This document shows, one piece after another, positions 34,749 to 42,560 of a stretch of DNA of 64,000 bases; the first letter of the stretch is position 1; each line of letters begins with the position of its first letter. Below the pieces are notes generated by a model. That model made no database searches. It was given only the letters and a program-made list of their open reading frames with translations, and was not told the origin of the DNA. This DNA comes from Acrocarpospora macrocephala (GTDB lineage: Bacteria; Actinomycetota; Actinomycetes; Streptosporangiales; Streptosporangiaceae), in the NCBI RefSeq assembly GCF_009687865.1, contig NZ_BLAE01000047.1:29771-93770 (forward strand), written 5' to 3'. The position numbers and the translations under genes were made by a program.

Positions 34749-36161
34749 TCACGCGACGGTTCTCCGGTACCGGTGGGTGCGCCGTGCCAGGCCGTGATCG
34801 TCGAGGGCGCGGGTGATGAGCCGCAGCGCCCGGCGGAGCGTCATGTCGTCGAGGTGGCCGTACCCGATGACCACGCCGTTGCGGTGGTGGCCGTCCGGAT
34901 GGCAGTAGTCGGCCAGGTCGGCGGCGATGAGCTCGTTGCGGCGCAGCATCCGCACGATCTCCCCCGCGCGTACGTCACCGGGCAGCAGCAGCGTCATCGA
35001 CGACCCCGAATCCGGCCCGGCCAGGCCGACTTCGGCGAAACCTCCCAGCGCGGCCTGGATCAGCAGCCGTTTCGGCTGGTAGAGGGTGGACAGCCGGCTG
35101 AGCCGCCGCCCGACAGAACCGGATCTGAGCAGTTCGGCGGAGGCCCGCTGGCACACGGCCGAAGGCCGCTCGGAAACCTGGTCGGCCATCACCTCGGCCA
35201 GGTGGCGAGGGGCGACCAGATACGCGACCCGCACCGCCGGGGTGAGCACCTCGCAGAACGTGCCGATCATCACGGTCGACCCGGCGTCGCCGATCGCCAG
35301 GATGCTGGGCAGTGGGCTGCTGCCGACGCTGAACACCCCGTCCGAGGCAGGTTCGACCACGATTCGCCGGTTCTGAGCCGCCCAGTCCGCGATCTCCTGC
35401 CGCCGCTGCGGCGACATCCGCACCCCGAGCGGATCGTTGCGCTCCGGCATCAGCACCACGATGTCGCAGTTGTCCGGGATCAGCGCGGGCTGGGCGCCTT
35501 CCTCGTCCACGACCAGCGGCACCACGGTGCCATGCGCGGCGAACGCCGCCCGCGTCCTCGGCGGCGCCGGATCCTCCAGGCCGATCACCACCGGCCGCCC
35601 CAGGGCCTGGACGAGCAGGCGGACGGCGGAGGCGTACCCGTCGGTGACGACGATCTCGTGCTGGGCCGGCACCAGGCCGCGGGAGTCGCGCAGGTGCAGC
35701 GCGATCGCCTGCCGCAGCTCCGGCAGGCCGAGCGGCGGCGGCTCCCCGGCGAACGGCACGTGGTGGCTGGCCCGCCGCCACGCGGAACGCCATTCGGTGA
35801 GCGGGAACCCGGCGGTGCAGGCCCGCCCCGGCCGCATGTCGATCAGCGAATGCTCCTCCTCGACCGGCTCCGCCGCCGGGCCGTGCTCCTTCCGGTGCGG
35901 CCGCGCGGCGACGTACGTGCCGGACCCCTTCCTCCCCGTGATGTAGCCCTCGGAAAGCAGTGCCTCATACGCCGCCACCACCACACCCCGGGAGATCTCC
36001 AGGACCTCCGCCATGGTGCGGGTCGATGGCATGCGCGTCCCCGCGGCGAACTGGCCCGCGTCGATCGCCTTACGAAGCTGCTCGGCGAGCTGCTCGTGCA
36101 GTGACCTGGCTGATGGCCGCTCCAGATGGATCGGTACGGACAGCCTCTGGGCGTTACGCAT
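34749..36161 (-). CDS. MocR/GntR-type regulator with degenerate aminotransferase domain
   Basis: The 470-residue protein has an N-terminal GntR winged helix (about 15-85, LHEQLAEQLRKAIDAGQFAAGTRMPSTRTMAE) and a fold-type I aminotransferase-like domain. In MocR proteins the PLP lysine lies in an SK pair (GTFSKxLxPxxRxGY); here residues 299-316 read IGTFCEVLTPAVRVAYLV, so Lys is replaced by Glu304. The usual EDDYD reads EPASD. PLP is probably not bound covalently, so the domain may sense another ligand. The start at 36161 follows GGAGAAAGAAGAG. It is divergent from the SnoaL-like gene, its likely target. Confidence 0.85.
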   Translation of the reverse strand: MRNAQRLSVPIHLERPSARSLHEQLAEQLRKAIDAGQFAAGTRMPSTRTMAEVLEISRGVVVAAYEALLSEGYITGRKGSGTYVAARPHRKEHGPAAEPVEEEHSLIDMRPGRACTAGFPLTEWRSAWRRASHHVPFAGEPPPLGLPELRQAIALHLRDSRGLVPAQHEIVVTDGYASAVRLLVQALGRPVVIGLEDPAPPRTRAAFAAHGTVVPLVVDEEGAQPALIPDNCDIVVLMPERNDPLGVRMSPQRRQEIADWAAQNRRIVVEPASDGVFSVGSSPLPSILAIGDAGSTVMIGTFCEVLTPAVRVAYLVAPRHLAEVMADQVSERPSAVCQRASAELLRSGSVGRRLSRLSTLYQPKRLLIQAALGGFAEVGLAGPDSGSSMTLLLPGDVRAGEIVRMLRRNELIAADLADYCHPDGHHRNGVVIGYGHLDDMTLRRALRLITRALDDHGLARRTHRYRRTVA

Positions 36162-36180
36162 CTCTTCTTTCTCCCCAGGA

Positions 36181-36275
36181 ATGGAACAGATGCCAGACAT
36201 CTTCAGCAGCTGCCGTGTGCCGCAACGTGTGCGCATCACGTGCCATCCCGTTCCATCTCCGCCCCCGATGGAACG
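36181..36275. promoter_or_regulatory. Inverted and direct ATGGAAC repeats between the MocR-like and SnoaL-like genes
   Basis: CGTTCCATC (36249-36257) and GATGGAACG (36267-36275) form a 9-bp inverted repeat; a third copy, ATGGAAC, lies at 36181-36187. This divergent gap is the expected binding place of the MocR-like regulator, which often uses repeated half-sites. Confidence 0.5.
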
Positions 36276-36343
36276 CCACGGTGTGCGACCTCGGGCCGGT
36301 AACGCCACCCCGCGCGGAACAGATCCCCCAACGGAGGCATTAC

Positions 36344-36925
36344 ATGGCCAAGCTCGACATCACCAACGTTCCCCGCGAACTCGACGAATTCATCGCCACG
36401 AGCGGCAACTCCCGGCATCGCCAGATCGCCGAAGTCGTCCGCCGCCACTACCTGCTTGAACTCACCGGACGCGGCGACGAACTCTTCGCCGAGGACATGA
36501 TGGCCGAGACCCCCCTCTACTACATGAACATCGACGGCCTGAGCATCACCCTGCGCGGCACCGAGGAGGTCAGGGCCTTCTACGAGTCCCAGCACGGCGT
36601 GATGCTCGCGGCCACCGACGTCACCCAGGTGGTCAACGACTACGGCTACTGGACCGAATGCCAGTTCAACTGGTACCTGACCGGCGCCGCCCTCGCCGCC
36701 CAGGGCGTGGAGGTGTCCTCCCCGGACGCCACGTACATCAAGAAGTCCTGGATCTCCATGTACTGGCCGTTCGACGACCGGGCCCGAATGCTCGGCGAAC
36801 ACATCTACGAACACCTCGACATCGCCGAGATCATCCCCATCCCCGTAGAGGACTTCATCACCCTGGAACACGCCCAGGAAGTCCTCACTCCCCTCCTCCG
36901 CCCACTCCCTATCTACACACCGTGA
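36344..36925 (+). CDS. SnoaL/NTF2-like protein
   Basis: The 193-residue protein has the cone-shaped NTF2-like plan with [19 protein letters not shown] as first helix, [13 protein letters not shown] and the aromatic-rich strands [18 protein letters not shown]. Members act as cyclases, isomerases or ligand-binding proteins. GGAGG lies about 7 nt before the ATG. Its divergent arrangement with the MocR-like gene suggests it is under its control. The reaction cannot be told from the sequence. Confidence 0.75.
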   Translation: MAKLDITNVPRELDEFIATSGNSRHRQIAEVVRRHYLLELTGRGDELFAEDMMAETPLYYMNIDGLSITLRGTEEVRAFYESQHGVMLAATDVTQVVNDYGYWTECQFNWYLTGAALAAQGVEVSSPDATYIKKSWISMYWPFDDRARMLGEHIYEHLDIAEIIPIPVEDFITLEHAQEVLTPLLRPLPIYTP

Positions 36926-37016
36926 CGGAATGGATGCTGGGCGGGGCCGCCGGGTGCGCCATCGGGCTGTGGCCTGCTCCGTCCGGCCGGAGCAGGCCGC
37001 CAGGTGACCGTCCTCG

Positions 37017-37254
37017 TCAGCGGTCGCGGACGTAGTAGTGGCCGAGGCTGTCGTCGAAGCGGCCGGTGGACCGGCAGCATCGGCGGAAACCGCCGCCCGG
37101 AGCCGCAGGGGCACGGGTCGTTGCCGCCGAGTTTCTCGATCAGCTCAGTGTCGGTGCCGACGCTGCGGTCGCCGCGCTTGACGTGTGTCTCGCTGGAGGG
37201 AACCCCCGGCGGCGCTTGCTGATCGGCTCAAAAGGACATCTCGTCGTAGTACAT
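37017..37254 (-). pseudogene. Frameshifted SEC-C motif protein gene
   Basis: A start with good Shine-Dalgarno (GGGAGGTAGCC-ATG) encodes MYYDEMSF and then a TGA. The remaining parts are readable in shifted frames: [32 protein letters not shown], then after one extra [29 protein letters not shown] followed by CC is the SEC-C zinc motif. At least three 1-nt shifts, each in or near a short homopolymer (TTTT, GGGGG, CCGCC), break the gene. Either true decay or consensus errors. Confidence 0.65.
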
Positions 37255-37630
37255 GGCTACCTCCCGAAGTCGACCTCGACGGTAACCCGGATGGAGACGC
37301 CAGCGCGATTGGATTTCGCCGCCGCTCGCGGTTGTCATGTGGCGCAGCTGGCGGGCGCCGGCGCGGTGGATGGCGCCGACTCCGGCGGCGGCGAACATGT
37401 CACGCCGGGCCGGTAGCGGGGCCGCCAGCATGGCGGGGGTGAGGGCGATCGCGTGGGCTGGGTCCGGGGCTAGGAAGTTCGGCGCGAACAGTGCCGTGGC
37501 CTCGGTGCCCTGCTCGGCGTTGCGGCGGTCGTAGTCCTCGATGAAGGCCTCGATGTCGGGGGCGAGCGGCCCCGCGGCACGGCCAGTCGCCCGTTACAGC
37601 TTGTTCCAGCACTTTCCGAGGTAACATGCC
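37255..37630 (-). pseudogene. Remnant of an NTF2-like gene
   Basis: Reading the minus strand gives DIEAFIEDYDRRNAEQGTEA, TALFAPNFLAPDPAHAIALT and MFAAAGVGAI in one frame, then a tail in another (GVSIRVTVEVDFGR followed by TAG at the Shine-Dalgarno of the SEC-C gene). The pattern fits a small SnoaL-like protein with a frameshift or internal deletion. No intact frame covers it. Confidence 0.45.
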
Positions 37631-37758
37631 ACATTTTCGGTTTGCCCAATTTTTGTTGATTTATCGATAAAATGAGAATTTGATGTGAATTAAGGTAGTT
37701 GAAGGTATTAAGCGTTTGTGTGGTGCGTATTGGATGCAAAGAACGAGAGGCCGGAGGA
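37630..37758 (+). promoter_or_regulatory. AT-rich promoter region of GAF gene 1
   Basis: About 110 bp of strikingly low GC (ATTTTTGTTGATTTATCG and similar) precedes the GAF gene. It holds a perfect 12-bp palindrome TTTATCGATAAA (37660-37671). A like AT-rich stretch precedes the second GAF gene. Confidence 0.5.
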
Positions 37759-38676
37759 GTGAGTTCACTCGCGGATATCTGGGATGACCAGGGGTGGCCC
37801 ACAGGTGAGACCGTGGAGCGGATCCTGAGCGGGCATCCCGCGGGAGAGGCCGTACGTGCTCCGATCCTGAACTCATGGCGGCGTTGTCAGGCCGCCGGGC
37901 TCACCCCCGGCACCTTCCAGCCGCGCCTGATCGACGACGTGGATTGCGACAACACCCTGGTACGCGCGGCCCGGCCCGTGCTCGACCGGCTCCAGACCAC
38001 CATTGCCGACACTCCGTCAGACGTGTTCCTGTGCGATGCGTCCGGAGTGCAGCTCCTGCGCATCGTGGGCGACCCGTCGATGTACAGAGGATCGAACGCC
38101 ATCCTCGCCGTTCCCGGCTTCAGCTTCGCCGAGTCGGACGTAGGCACCAACGCCGCCGGCTCCACACTGATGGAACGGAGAACATGCCAGGTCTCGGGCA
38201 ACGAGCACCTCTGGGAACCGCTGCGCAGAGGCACCGCCGTGGGCATACGGGTGTGCCATCCCCTCAGCGGGCGGGTGGAAGGGGTCGTGGGCATCGTCGC
38301 CTGGCACGAGAGGGCGAACGCGCAGATGATTGCCGTAGCCCGGCGATCAGCCGACGCCGTCGAGCAGAGGCTGCTCGAGCTCAGCACCGAACGCGAGCGG
38401 GCCCTGTTGAGGAGGCTCCGCGGGGCGGCCAGAGCCGCGAGCGGCGTACAGGCCTCCATGCCCCGGGACCTGGGCTACCTCGATCGGCTCGCCCTGGAAG
38501 ACGCCGCCGTGAGGCTGGTCGCGCAGGGCCAGGCGGCGGTGGTGGAGATAGCCCTCTCCGACGGCCGCACAGCCACCCTCGTCGCGCAGCCGGTGACCGA
38601 TTCCGCCGATCTGACCGGCATCGCTGTACAGGCATGGCTCCCAGACCGCCGCCCGACCACAGGCCCCCAGGATTAG
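37759..38676 (+). CDS. GAF-domain protein 1 flanking the RiPP cluster
   Basis: The 305-residue protein resembles the N-terminal sensory part of AcoR/DhaR-type activators: an ILNSWRRCQAAGL entry, a GAF domain (about 70-205, FLCDASGVQLLRIVGDP, FAESDVGTNAAGSTLMERRTCQVSGNEH), then a 90-residue end with LALEDAAVRLVAQGQAAVVE. No ATPase and no helix-turn-helix is present, so it must act through a partner. The GTG at 37759 overlaps a GGAGGA Shine-Dalgarno region, an odd spacing; earlier starts read into AT-rich DNA. It shares roughly half its residues with the gene at 48073. Confidence 0.72.
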   Translation: MSSLADIWDDQGWPTGETVERILSGHPAGEAVRAPILNSWRRCQAAGLTPGTFQPRLIDDVDCDNTLVRAARPVLDRLQTTIADTPSDVFLCDASGVQLLRIVGDPSMYRGSNAILAVPGFSFAESDVGTNAAGSTLMERRTCQVSGNEHLWEPLRRGTAVGIRVCHPLSGRVEGVVGIVAWHERANAQMIAVARRSADAVEQRLLELSTERERALLRRLRGAARAASGVQASMPRDLGYLDRLALEDAAVRLVAQGQAAVVEIALSDGRTATLVAQPVTDSADLTGIAVQAWLPDRRPTTGPQD

Positions 38677-38947
38677 TCAACTCAGGTTGCTTGAATCAGG
38701 CTTCCTTGCGTGCAGCCAACACGCCAGTGATCCGCCAACGCACGGCCAGTCACGCACAAGTCATGCCCAAGACGGACGAGTCACTCTCGGAGCGAAAGGT
38801 CTTCGCCGCCACTCGGCGGAGTTGGTCGCATCCACGGGTCGTTCGCTCACGGGGAGACGGAATCATGCGTATGAGACACGGGGCAGCGGGGGTTCCCGCG
38901 CAGCCTTGTCGACGCCGGTTACACGAGGCGCCGCTCGGGGTGGGCAG
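38677..38947. other. Gap before the RiPP operon
   Basis: These 271 bp between GAF gene 1 and lanK hold no convincing gene. They probably contain the promoter of the biosynthetic operon, but no -10/-35 pair stands out with confidence. Confidence 0.3.
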
Positions 38948-40018
38948 ATGTCCGTCGTGAAGATCAGCCCGGTCCCGCTGGACCAGGCTCCGGAGGTCAC
39001 CGAGTTCCTCACCAGGCTCGATCTGGGCTCCTTACGCCAGGACGAGATCTCCGCATTCCGCGGCCGCAACGACAGCTGGGCCGGTGTGACCAGCACGGGA
39101 TTCCCCGTCTTCGTCAAGCGGGTCGGCGGCGAGCCGAGCACGGTCCGCCCGAGGGTGGACCGGATCAAGGCGATGGGCGAACTGCTCAACACGCACCCGG
39201 TCGTCAACGCGCCCCGATTCCTGGGCGCCGATGAGGAGTCCGGCCTGGTGGCCTTCGCCCTGCTGCAGCACGCCCAGAGCGGATCCGACCTCGGTGGCGA
39301 CGGCTTCACCTGGGAACTCGCCCACTCCGCGGGATTCCAGGTGGGAACGCTCCACACCCTCCAGCTCCCGCAAGCCGTGGCCGAGGACACCTCGGAGCCG
39401 CCGCTTCCCCCGCTCAAGGCCCTGGTCGCGCTCCCGCTGGAGGCGTACGCGGTCGCGAGCGGCGCGGAGCTGGAGGCATGGGCGATCCTGCACAACGATC
39501 CCGTGGTCGTTGCGGAGATCAGAAAGCTCGCCGCGTGGGAGAAGGACAGCACACCCGTCCTGGTCCACGGCGACCTGCGGCTCGATCAGTTCCTGCACCA
39601 CCACGGCAAGCTCCACCTGGTCGACTGGGAAGAGGCCAGGCGGGCCGACGCCGCCCGGGACGTGGGCGCTTTCGTCGGCGAATGGCTCTACCGTGGCGTG
39701 CTCGGTATGGCAAGCCATGAGGAAACGGTCAGCGATCGGGAGGTCGTGGCCAACGGCGCACGCCGCTTCGAGATGCTGCGGCCGAACATCGAGGCGTTCT
39801 GGTCGGGCTATCTGGAGGCCAGACCGGCGGCCCGTGCCGACCGGGACCTGGCGACCCGGGCGGCGGCCTTCGCCGGCTGGCACATGTTCGACCGGCTCCT
39901 CGCCGCCGGGTACGAGCGCGCGCGGCTGACGCCGCTGGAGCGCGCGGCGGCGGGTGTCGGACGCAAGGTCCTGATCAATGCCGCCGATTTCACGGCCACG
40001 CTGGGCATCGGAGGCTGA
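38948..40018 (+). CDS. lanK: LanK-type RiPP kinase (aminoglycoside phosphotransferase fold)
   Basis: The 356-residue protein has the APH fold: Lys57 (VFVKRV), catalytic loop VHGDLRLDQF with Asp209, and metal Asp226 in LVDWEEA. The usual Asn of the loop is Gln214. In class V lanthipeptide and thioamitide pathways such a kinase phosphorylates Ser/Thr of the precursor so that a HopA1-like partner can eliminate phosphate. Here the HopA1-like gene begins 2 nt after its stop and three precursor genes follow, matching that pairing. GGGGTGGG lies before the ATG at 38948. Role inferred from family and context. Confidence 0.82.
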   Translation: MSVVKISPVPLDQAPEVTEFLTRLDLGSLRQDEISAFRGRNDSWAGVTSTGFPVFVKRVGGEPSTVRPRVDRIKAMGELLNTHPVVNAPRFLGADEESGLVAFALLQHAQSGSDLGGDGFTWELAHSAGFQVGTLHTLQLPQAVAEDTSEPPLPPLKALVALPLEAYAVASGAELEAWAILHNDPVVVAEIRKLAAWEKDSTPVLVHGDLRLDQFLHHHGKLHLVDWEEARRADAARDVGAFVGEWLYRGVLGMASHEETVSDREVVANGARRFEMLRPNIEAFWSGYLEARPAARADRDLATRAAAFAGWHMFDRLLAAGYERARLTPLERAAAGVGRKVLINAADFTATLGIGG

Positions 40019-40020
40019 CG

Positions 40021-40947
40021 ATGAAACTGTCACTCGACCGCGTACAGATCGGCCCCGACCGCACCTCCGCCACGGTGGACGACCGTGAGGTCACCGCCGA
40101 CAGCCCCAAAGCGCTGCGATCCGCGCTGGCAGGCGCGCTGTACGACGTGTTCCACGCCGGGCGCGAGCCCGCGGCAGGGCCCCGTCCCAAGTCGATCCGT
40201 GACTCCGCCTTCGAGCGGGAACTGCGCGTCATGATTCCGCACCCGCTCTCCTCCGTCCTGGCGCCGGTGGTGCCCGGCGCCTCCGACGTCGTCCAGCTGA
40301 GCGGTGTACGCGTACGGATCCCCGAACCGCGATTGGGCGCCGAAGTCGACACGCCCTCGGGACCGGCGCGATGGGTCGACCTGCCGGCTGTCCTGCCGAC
40401 GGTCTCGCCCGGGTTCCTGCTGGTCAACGGCTCCGCGGGCGCCGAGCCGGGCGCGCACGTTCGGCTCTACGTCGGAGCCGAGACCGCCGACGCGGCCCCC
40501 GAGTTGTGGGGTGCGGTACTCACCCGGCTGGAGAAGCTCGGCGTTCCCTATCGGGCCAAGGTGCTCTCCGCCCGCGATCTCTATCCGCGGCGCGACTCCA
40601 TCGTGGTCTATCTGGGGTCACGTGCCTGGCATGCCGTACCGGACCTCGCGGAGGCGGCGGCCGCAGCCGGTGGGCTGCGGCGGGATGTGTCCGCCTACGT
40701 CGCCGAGGTCGGCCCCGGGATCGGCTGGGCGTGGGAGCCGCAGGACGACCGGCCGGGAATGCGCGGTTTGAGCTTCGGCGAGCACCGTTCGCACGCCATC
40801 GCCGCCGGCCTGCTGGCGCATGCCGGGCAGGGCGGGGATCGCGGCGAAGCGGTCACCGAGGCGCTGCGCGCCGCCGGGATCGAACCCGACGCCGTGCACC
40901 GTAACGCCGACTCGCCGCCACTCCCCTTCGAGATCTCCGGTCCCTAA
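40021..40947 (+). CDS. lanY: LanY-type HopA1-family lyase/cyclase
   Basis: The 308-residue protein belongs to the HopA1 (type III effector) family: FLLVNGSAGAEPGAHVRLYVGAE, FPYRAKVLSA-like GVPYRAKVLSARDLYPRRDSIVVYLG, and the closing GMRGLSFGEHRSHAIAAGLL. In class V lanthipeptides (LxmY) and thioamitides (TvaD) this family removes phosphate from phospho-Ser/Thr to give dehydroamino acids and helps ring formation. It lies right after lanK, the known partner order. The C-terminal EIEPDAVHRNADSPPLPFE is typical of bacterial, non-effector members. Confidence 0.85.
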   Translation: MKLSLDRVQIGPDRTSATVDDREVTADSPKALRSALAGALYDVFHAGREPAAGPRPKSIRDSAFERELRVMIPHPLSSVLAPVVPGASDVVQLSGVRVRIPEPRLGAEVDTPSGPARWVDLPAVLPTVSPGFLLVNGSAGAEPGAHVRLYVGAETADAAPELWGAVLTRLEKLGVPYRAKVLSARDLYPRRDSIVVYLGSRAWHAVPDLAEAAAAAGGLRRDVSAYVAEVGPGIGWAWEPQDDRPGMRGLSFGEHRSHAIAAGLLAHAGQGGDRGEAVTEALRAAGIEPDAVHRNADSPPLPFEISGP

Positions 40948-40990
40948 GCCGGGGCCCGGAAACCTCAACACGCACGAGAGGGGGTGAATC

Positions 40991-41140
40991 ATGCCCACTG
41001 ACCTCCTGATCGAAGGCGCCGACGCCTACACCTCGCTCGCCGAGATCGCGGCGGCCCACGCCGATTCCGTTGCGGCGGTGCCCACGCCGATCTCGATCAC
41101 GTGGTCGATCTGCACGCTCACCATCGAGGGCGGCTGCTGA
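40991..41140 (+). CDS. Class V lanthipeptide-type precursor peptide 1
   Basis: The gene encodes 49 residues, with GAGAGGGGGTGA before the ATG. Leader: MPTDLLIEGADAYTSLAEI, shared with the next two genes. The end, after a TP pair at 32-33, is ISITWSICTLTIEGGC: Cys41 and C-terminal Cys49, with Thr44 exactly five residues before Cys49. Thr and the terminal Cys could form an aminovinyl-methylcysteine ring with LanD; Cys41 could form an additional lanthionine with Ser35, Thr37 or another Ser/Thr. The core border is inferred from the alignment. Confidence 0.85.
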   Translation: MPTDLLIEGADAYTSLAEIAAAHADSVAAVPTPISITWSICTLTIEGGC

Positions 41141-41185
41141 CTTCCTGGAAACAGGAATACCCATAACCCGATCCGAAAGGAATAC

Positions 41186-41344
41186 ATGTCTGTCGAACTG
41201 CTAATGAAAGGCGCCGACAACTACACCTCGCTCGCCGAGGTCGCCGCCGCCGCCGAAATGGAAAGCCCTGAGGCGACTCCCGCCCTCGTCATCTCGTTCT
41301 CTATCGGCGTCAGCGTCACGGCCACCGCGGCTATGGGCTGCTGA
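41186..41344 (+). CDS. Class V lanthipeptide-type precursor peptide 2
   Basis: The gene encodes 52 residues, with AAGGA before the ATG. The leader repeats the block GADNYTSLAEVAAA and MESPEATP. The likely core after TP is ALVISFSIGVSVTATAAMGC: three Ser, two Thr and a single Cys at the very end. Thr47 stands five residues before Cys52. With only one Cys, at most one thioether ring can form; the remaining Ser/Thr can become dehydro residues or, by reduction, D-Ala or D-aminobutyrate. Confidence 0.85.
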   Translation: MSVELLMKGADNYTSLAEVAAAAEMESPEATPALVISFSIGVSVTATAAMGC

Positions 41345-41386
41345 CCCGCGGAAATCTCATCACCCAAAAAATCGAAAGGAAAACAC

Positions 41387-41539
41387 ATGTCCGCCGAACA
41401 CCTGATGGAAGGCGCCGACGCCTACACCTCGCTCGCCGAGGTCGCGACGGCCAACGAGATCGAGTCCCCGGAGGCGACTCCTCTCACCACCGTCACCACC
41501 ATCAGCTTCATCAGCTTCACCGTCGTCCTCGGCTGCTGA
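41387..41539 (+). CDS. Class V lanthipeptide-type precursor peptide 3
   Basis: The gene encodes 50 residues, with AAGGA before the ATG. Leader: MSAEHLMEGADAYTSLAEVA, then EIESPEATP as in peptide 2. The likely core LTTVTTISFISFTVVLGC is very rich in Thr/Ser and branched hydrophobic residues and has one Cys, at the C-terminus; Thr45 lies five residues before Cys50. The third copy of the leader makes accidental ORFs unlikely. Core border inferred. Confidence 0.85.
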   Translation: MSAEHLMEGADAYTSLAEVATANEIESPEATPLTTVTTISFISFTVVLGC

Positions 41540-41618
41540 TGTCCTGATGTGCCGCGGTGCCACGGGCCGGCTCGGGCGGCCCGTGGCACCGCACCGATGT
41601 CAGATCTTGGAGAATCCG

Positions 41619-42560
41619 ATGCCACCCGCACTGCTGTTCCCCATCCCACCCACGTATCCCGATCAAGTGGTTCCGTTCGCCGAGCTGGTCATGAACGGGC
41701 TGGCCGGCCGGCTCTGGCTGGGACAGTCCTTCGCGGTCGAATCCCACCAGATGATCGCCTGCCTGGCGGGCCGCGGCATCAAAGTGCCGACCGGGCTGGG
41801 CGTGACCCTGATGCCATTGCGCCATCCGATGGAAGCCGCTGCCCAAGCGCGCAGCCTGGCCCTGCTCACCGGCCAGCCGGTGGTCGCCGGGTACGGCGCC
41901 GCCACGCCGGAATTGGTGGAGTCGCTGCGCGGCACGCCGTACCGGAAACCGGCGACGGCCGCGGCAGGGTACGCCCAGACGGTGCGCGACATGCTCAACG
42001 GGCATGACCGCGAGCGCGGCGGGCTGCCCAAGATGAAGCACGCGCCCGTCGAGGTGGGCCTGGGCGTGCTGCGTCCCGGCATGGCGCGGGCGGCGGGCGG
42101 CGTCGCGGATGTGGCCGTCACCTGGATGACGCCGCCCGGCTATATCAAGGACACGCTGATTCCCGCCCTGGCCGAGGGCGCGGCGGGCCGTGCGTCGGTA
42201 CCCCGCGTCGCGACCGTCGTGCACGTGGCGCTGGCCCACCCCAGCCGTGACCCGGTCAAACTCGCACACAACGCGGCTGGACGGCATCTCACCGCACCCC
42301 ACTACACCGACATGCTCCGCCGCGCCGGCGTGCCCGCCGACCCGACCGACCCGCGCTCCGGCGCCAAAGCCCTGGTAGAGGCCGGGGTGTATGTGTACGG
42401 CACACCGGAGGAAGTCGTGCGACGGCTGCGCGACTACCGCGAGGCGGGCGTGGACGAGATCATTCTCAACACGGTCGGAGTCGGCTTGACCGACGGGCTC
42501 AAAGCCGCGGCGGCGGACGCCGAGCAGATCCTCACCGCGATGGCGGACGCCGATGAATGA
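41619..42560 (+). CDS. lanJ: F420-dependent LLM-class reductase (LanJ-like)
   Basis: The 313-residue protein is a luciferase-like TIM barrel of the F420-type LLM class: VESHQMIACLAGRGIKVPTGLGVTLMPLRHPMEAAAQARSLA at the front, VVAGYGAATPELVESLRG in the middle, YGTPEEVVRRLRDYREAGVDEI near the end. In lexapeptide-type pathways a homologous F420H2-dependent reductase (LxmJ) reduces dehydroalanine to D-Ala. It lies right after the precursors, supporting that role here. TTGGAG lies 9 nt before the ATG at 41619. Cofactor and substrate are inferred. Confidence 0.8.
   Translation: MPPALLFPIPPTYPDQVVPFAELVMNGLAGRLWLGQSFAVESHQMIACLAGRGIKVPTGLGVTLMPLRHPMEAAAQARSLALLTGQPVVAGYGAATPELVESLRGTPYRKPATAAAGYAQTVRDMLNGHDRERGGLPKMKHAPVEVGLGVLRPGMARAAGGVADVAVTWMTPPGYIKDTLIPALAEGAAGRASVPRVATVVHVALAHPSRDPVKLAHNAAGRHLTAPHYTDMLRRAGVPADPTDPRSGAKALVEAGVYVYGTPEEVVRRLRDYREAGVDEIILNTVGVGLTDGLKAAAADAEQILTAMADADE

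Noticed and set aside
38948..40018. Kinase as an aminoglycoside resistance gene
   Set aside because: The fold fits, but the position 2 nt before a HopA1-family gene and next to three precursors favours a RiPP kinase.
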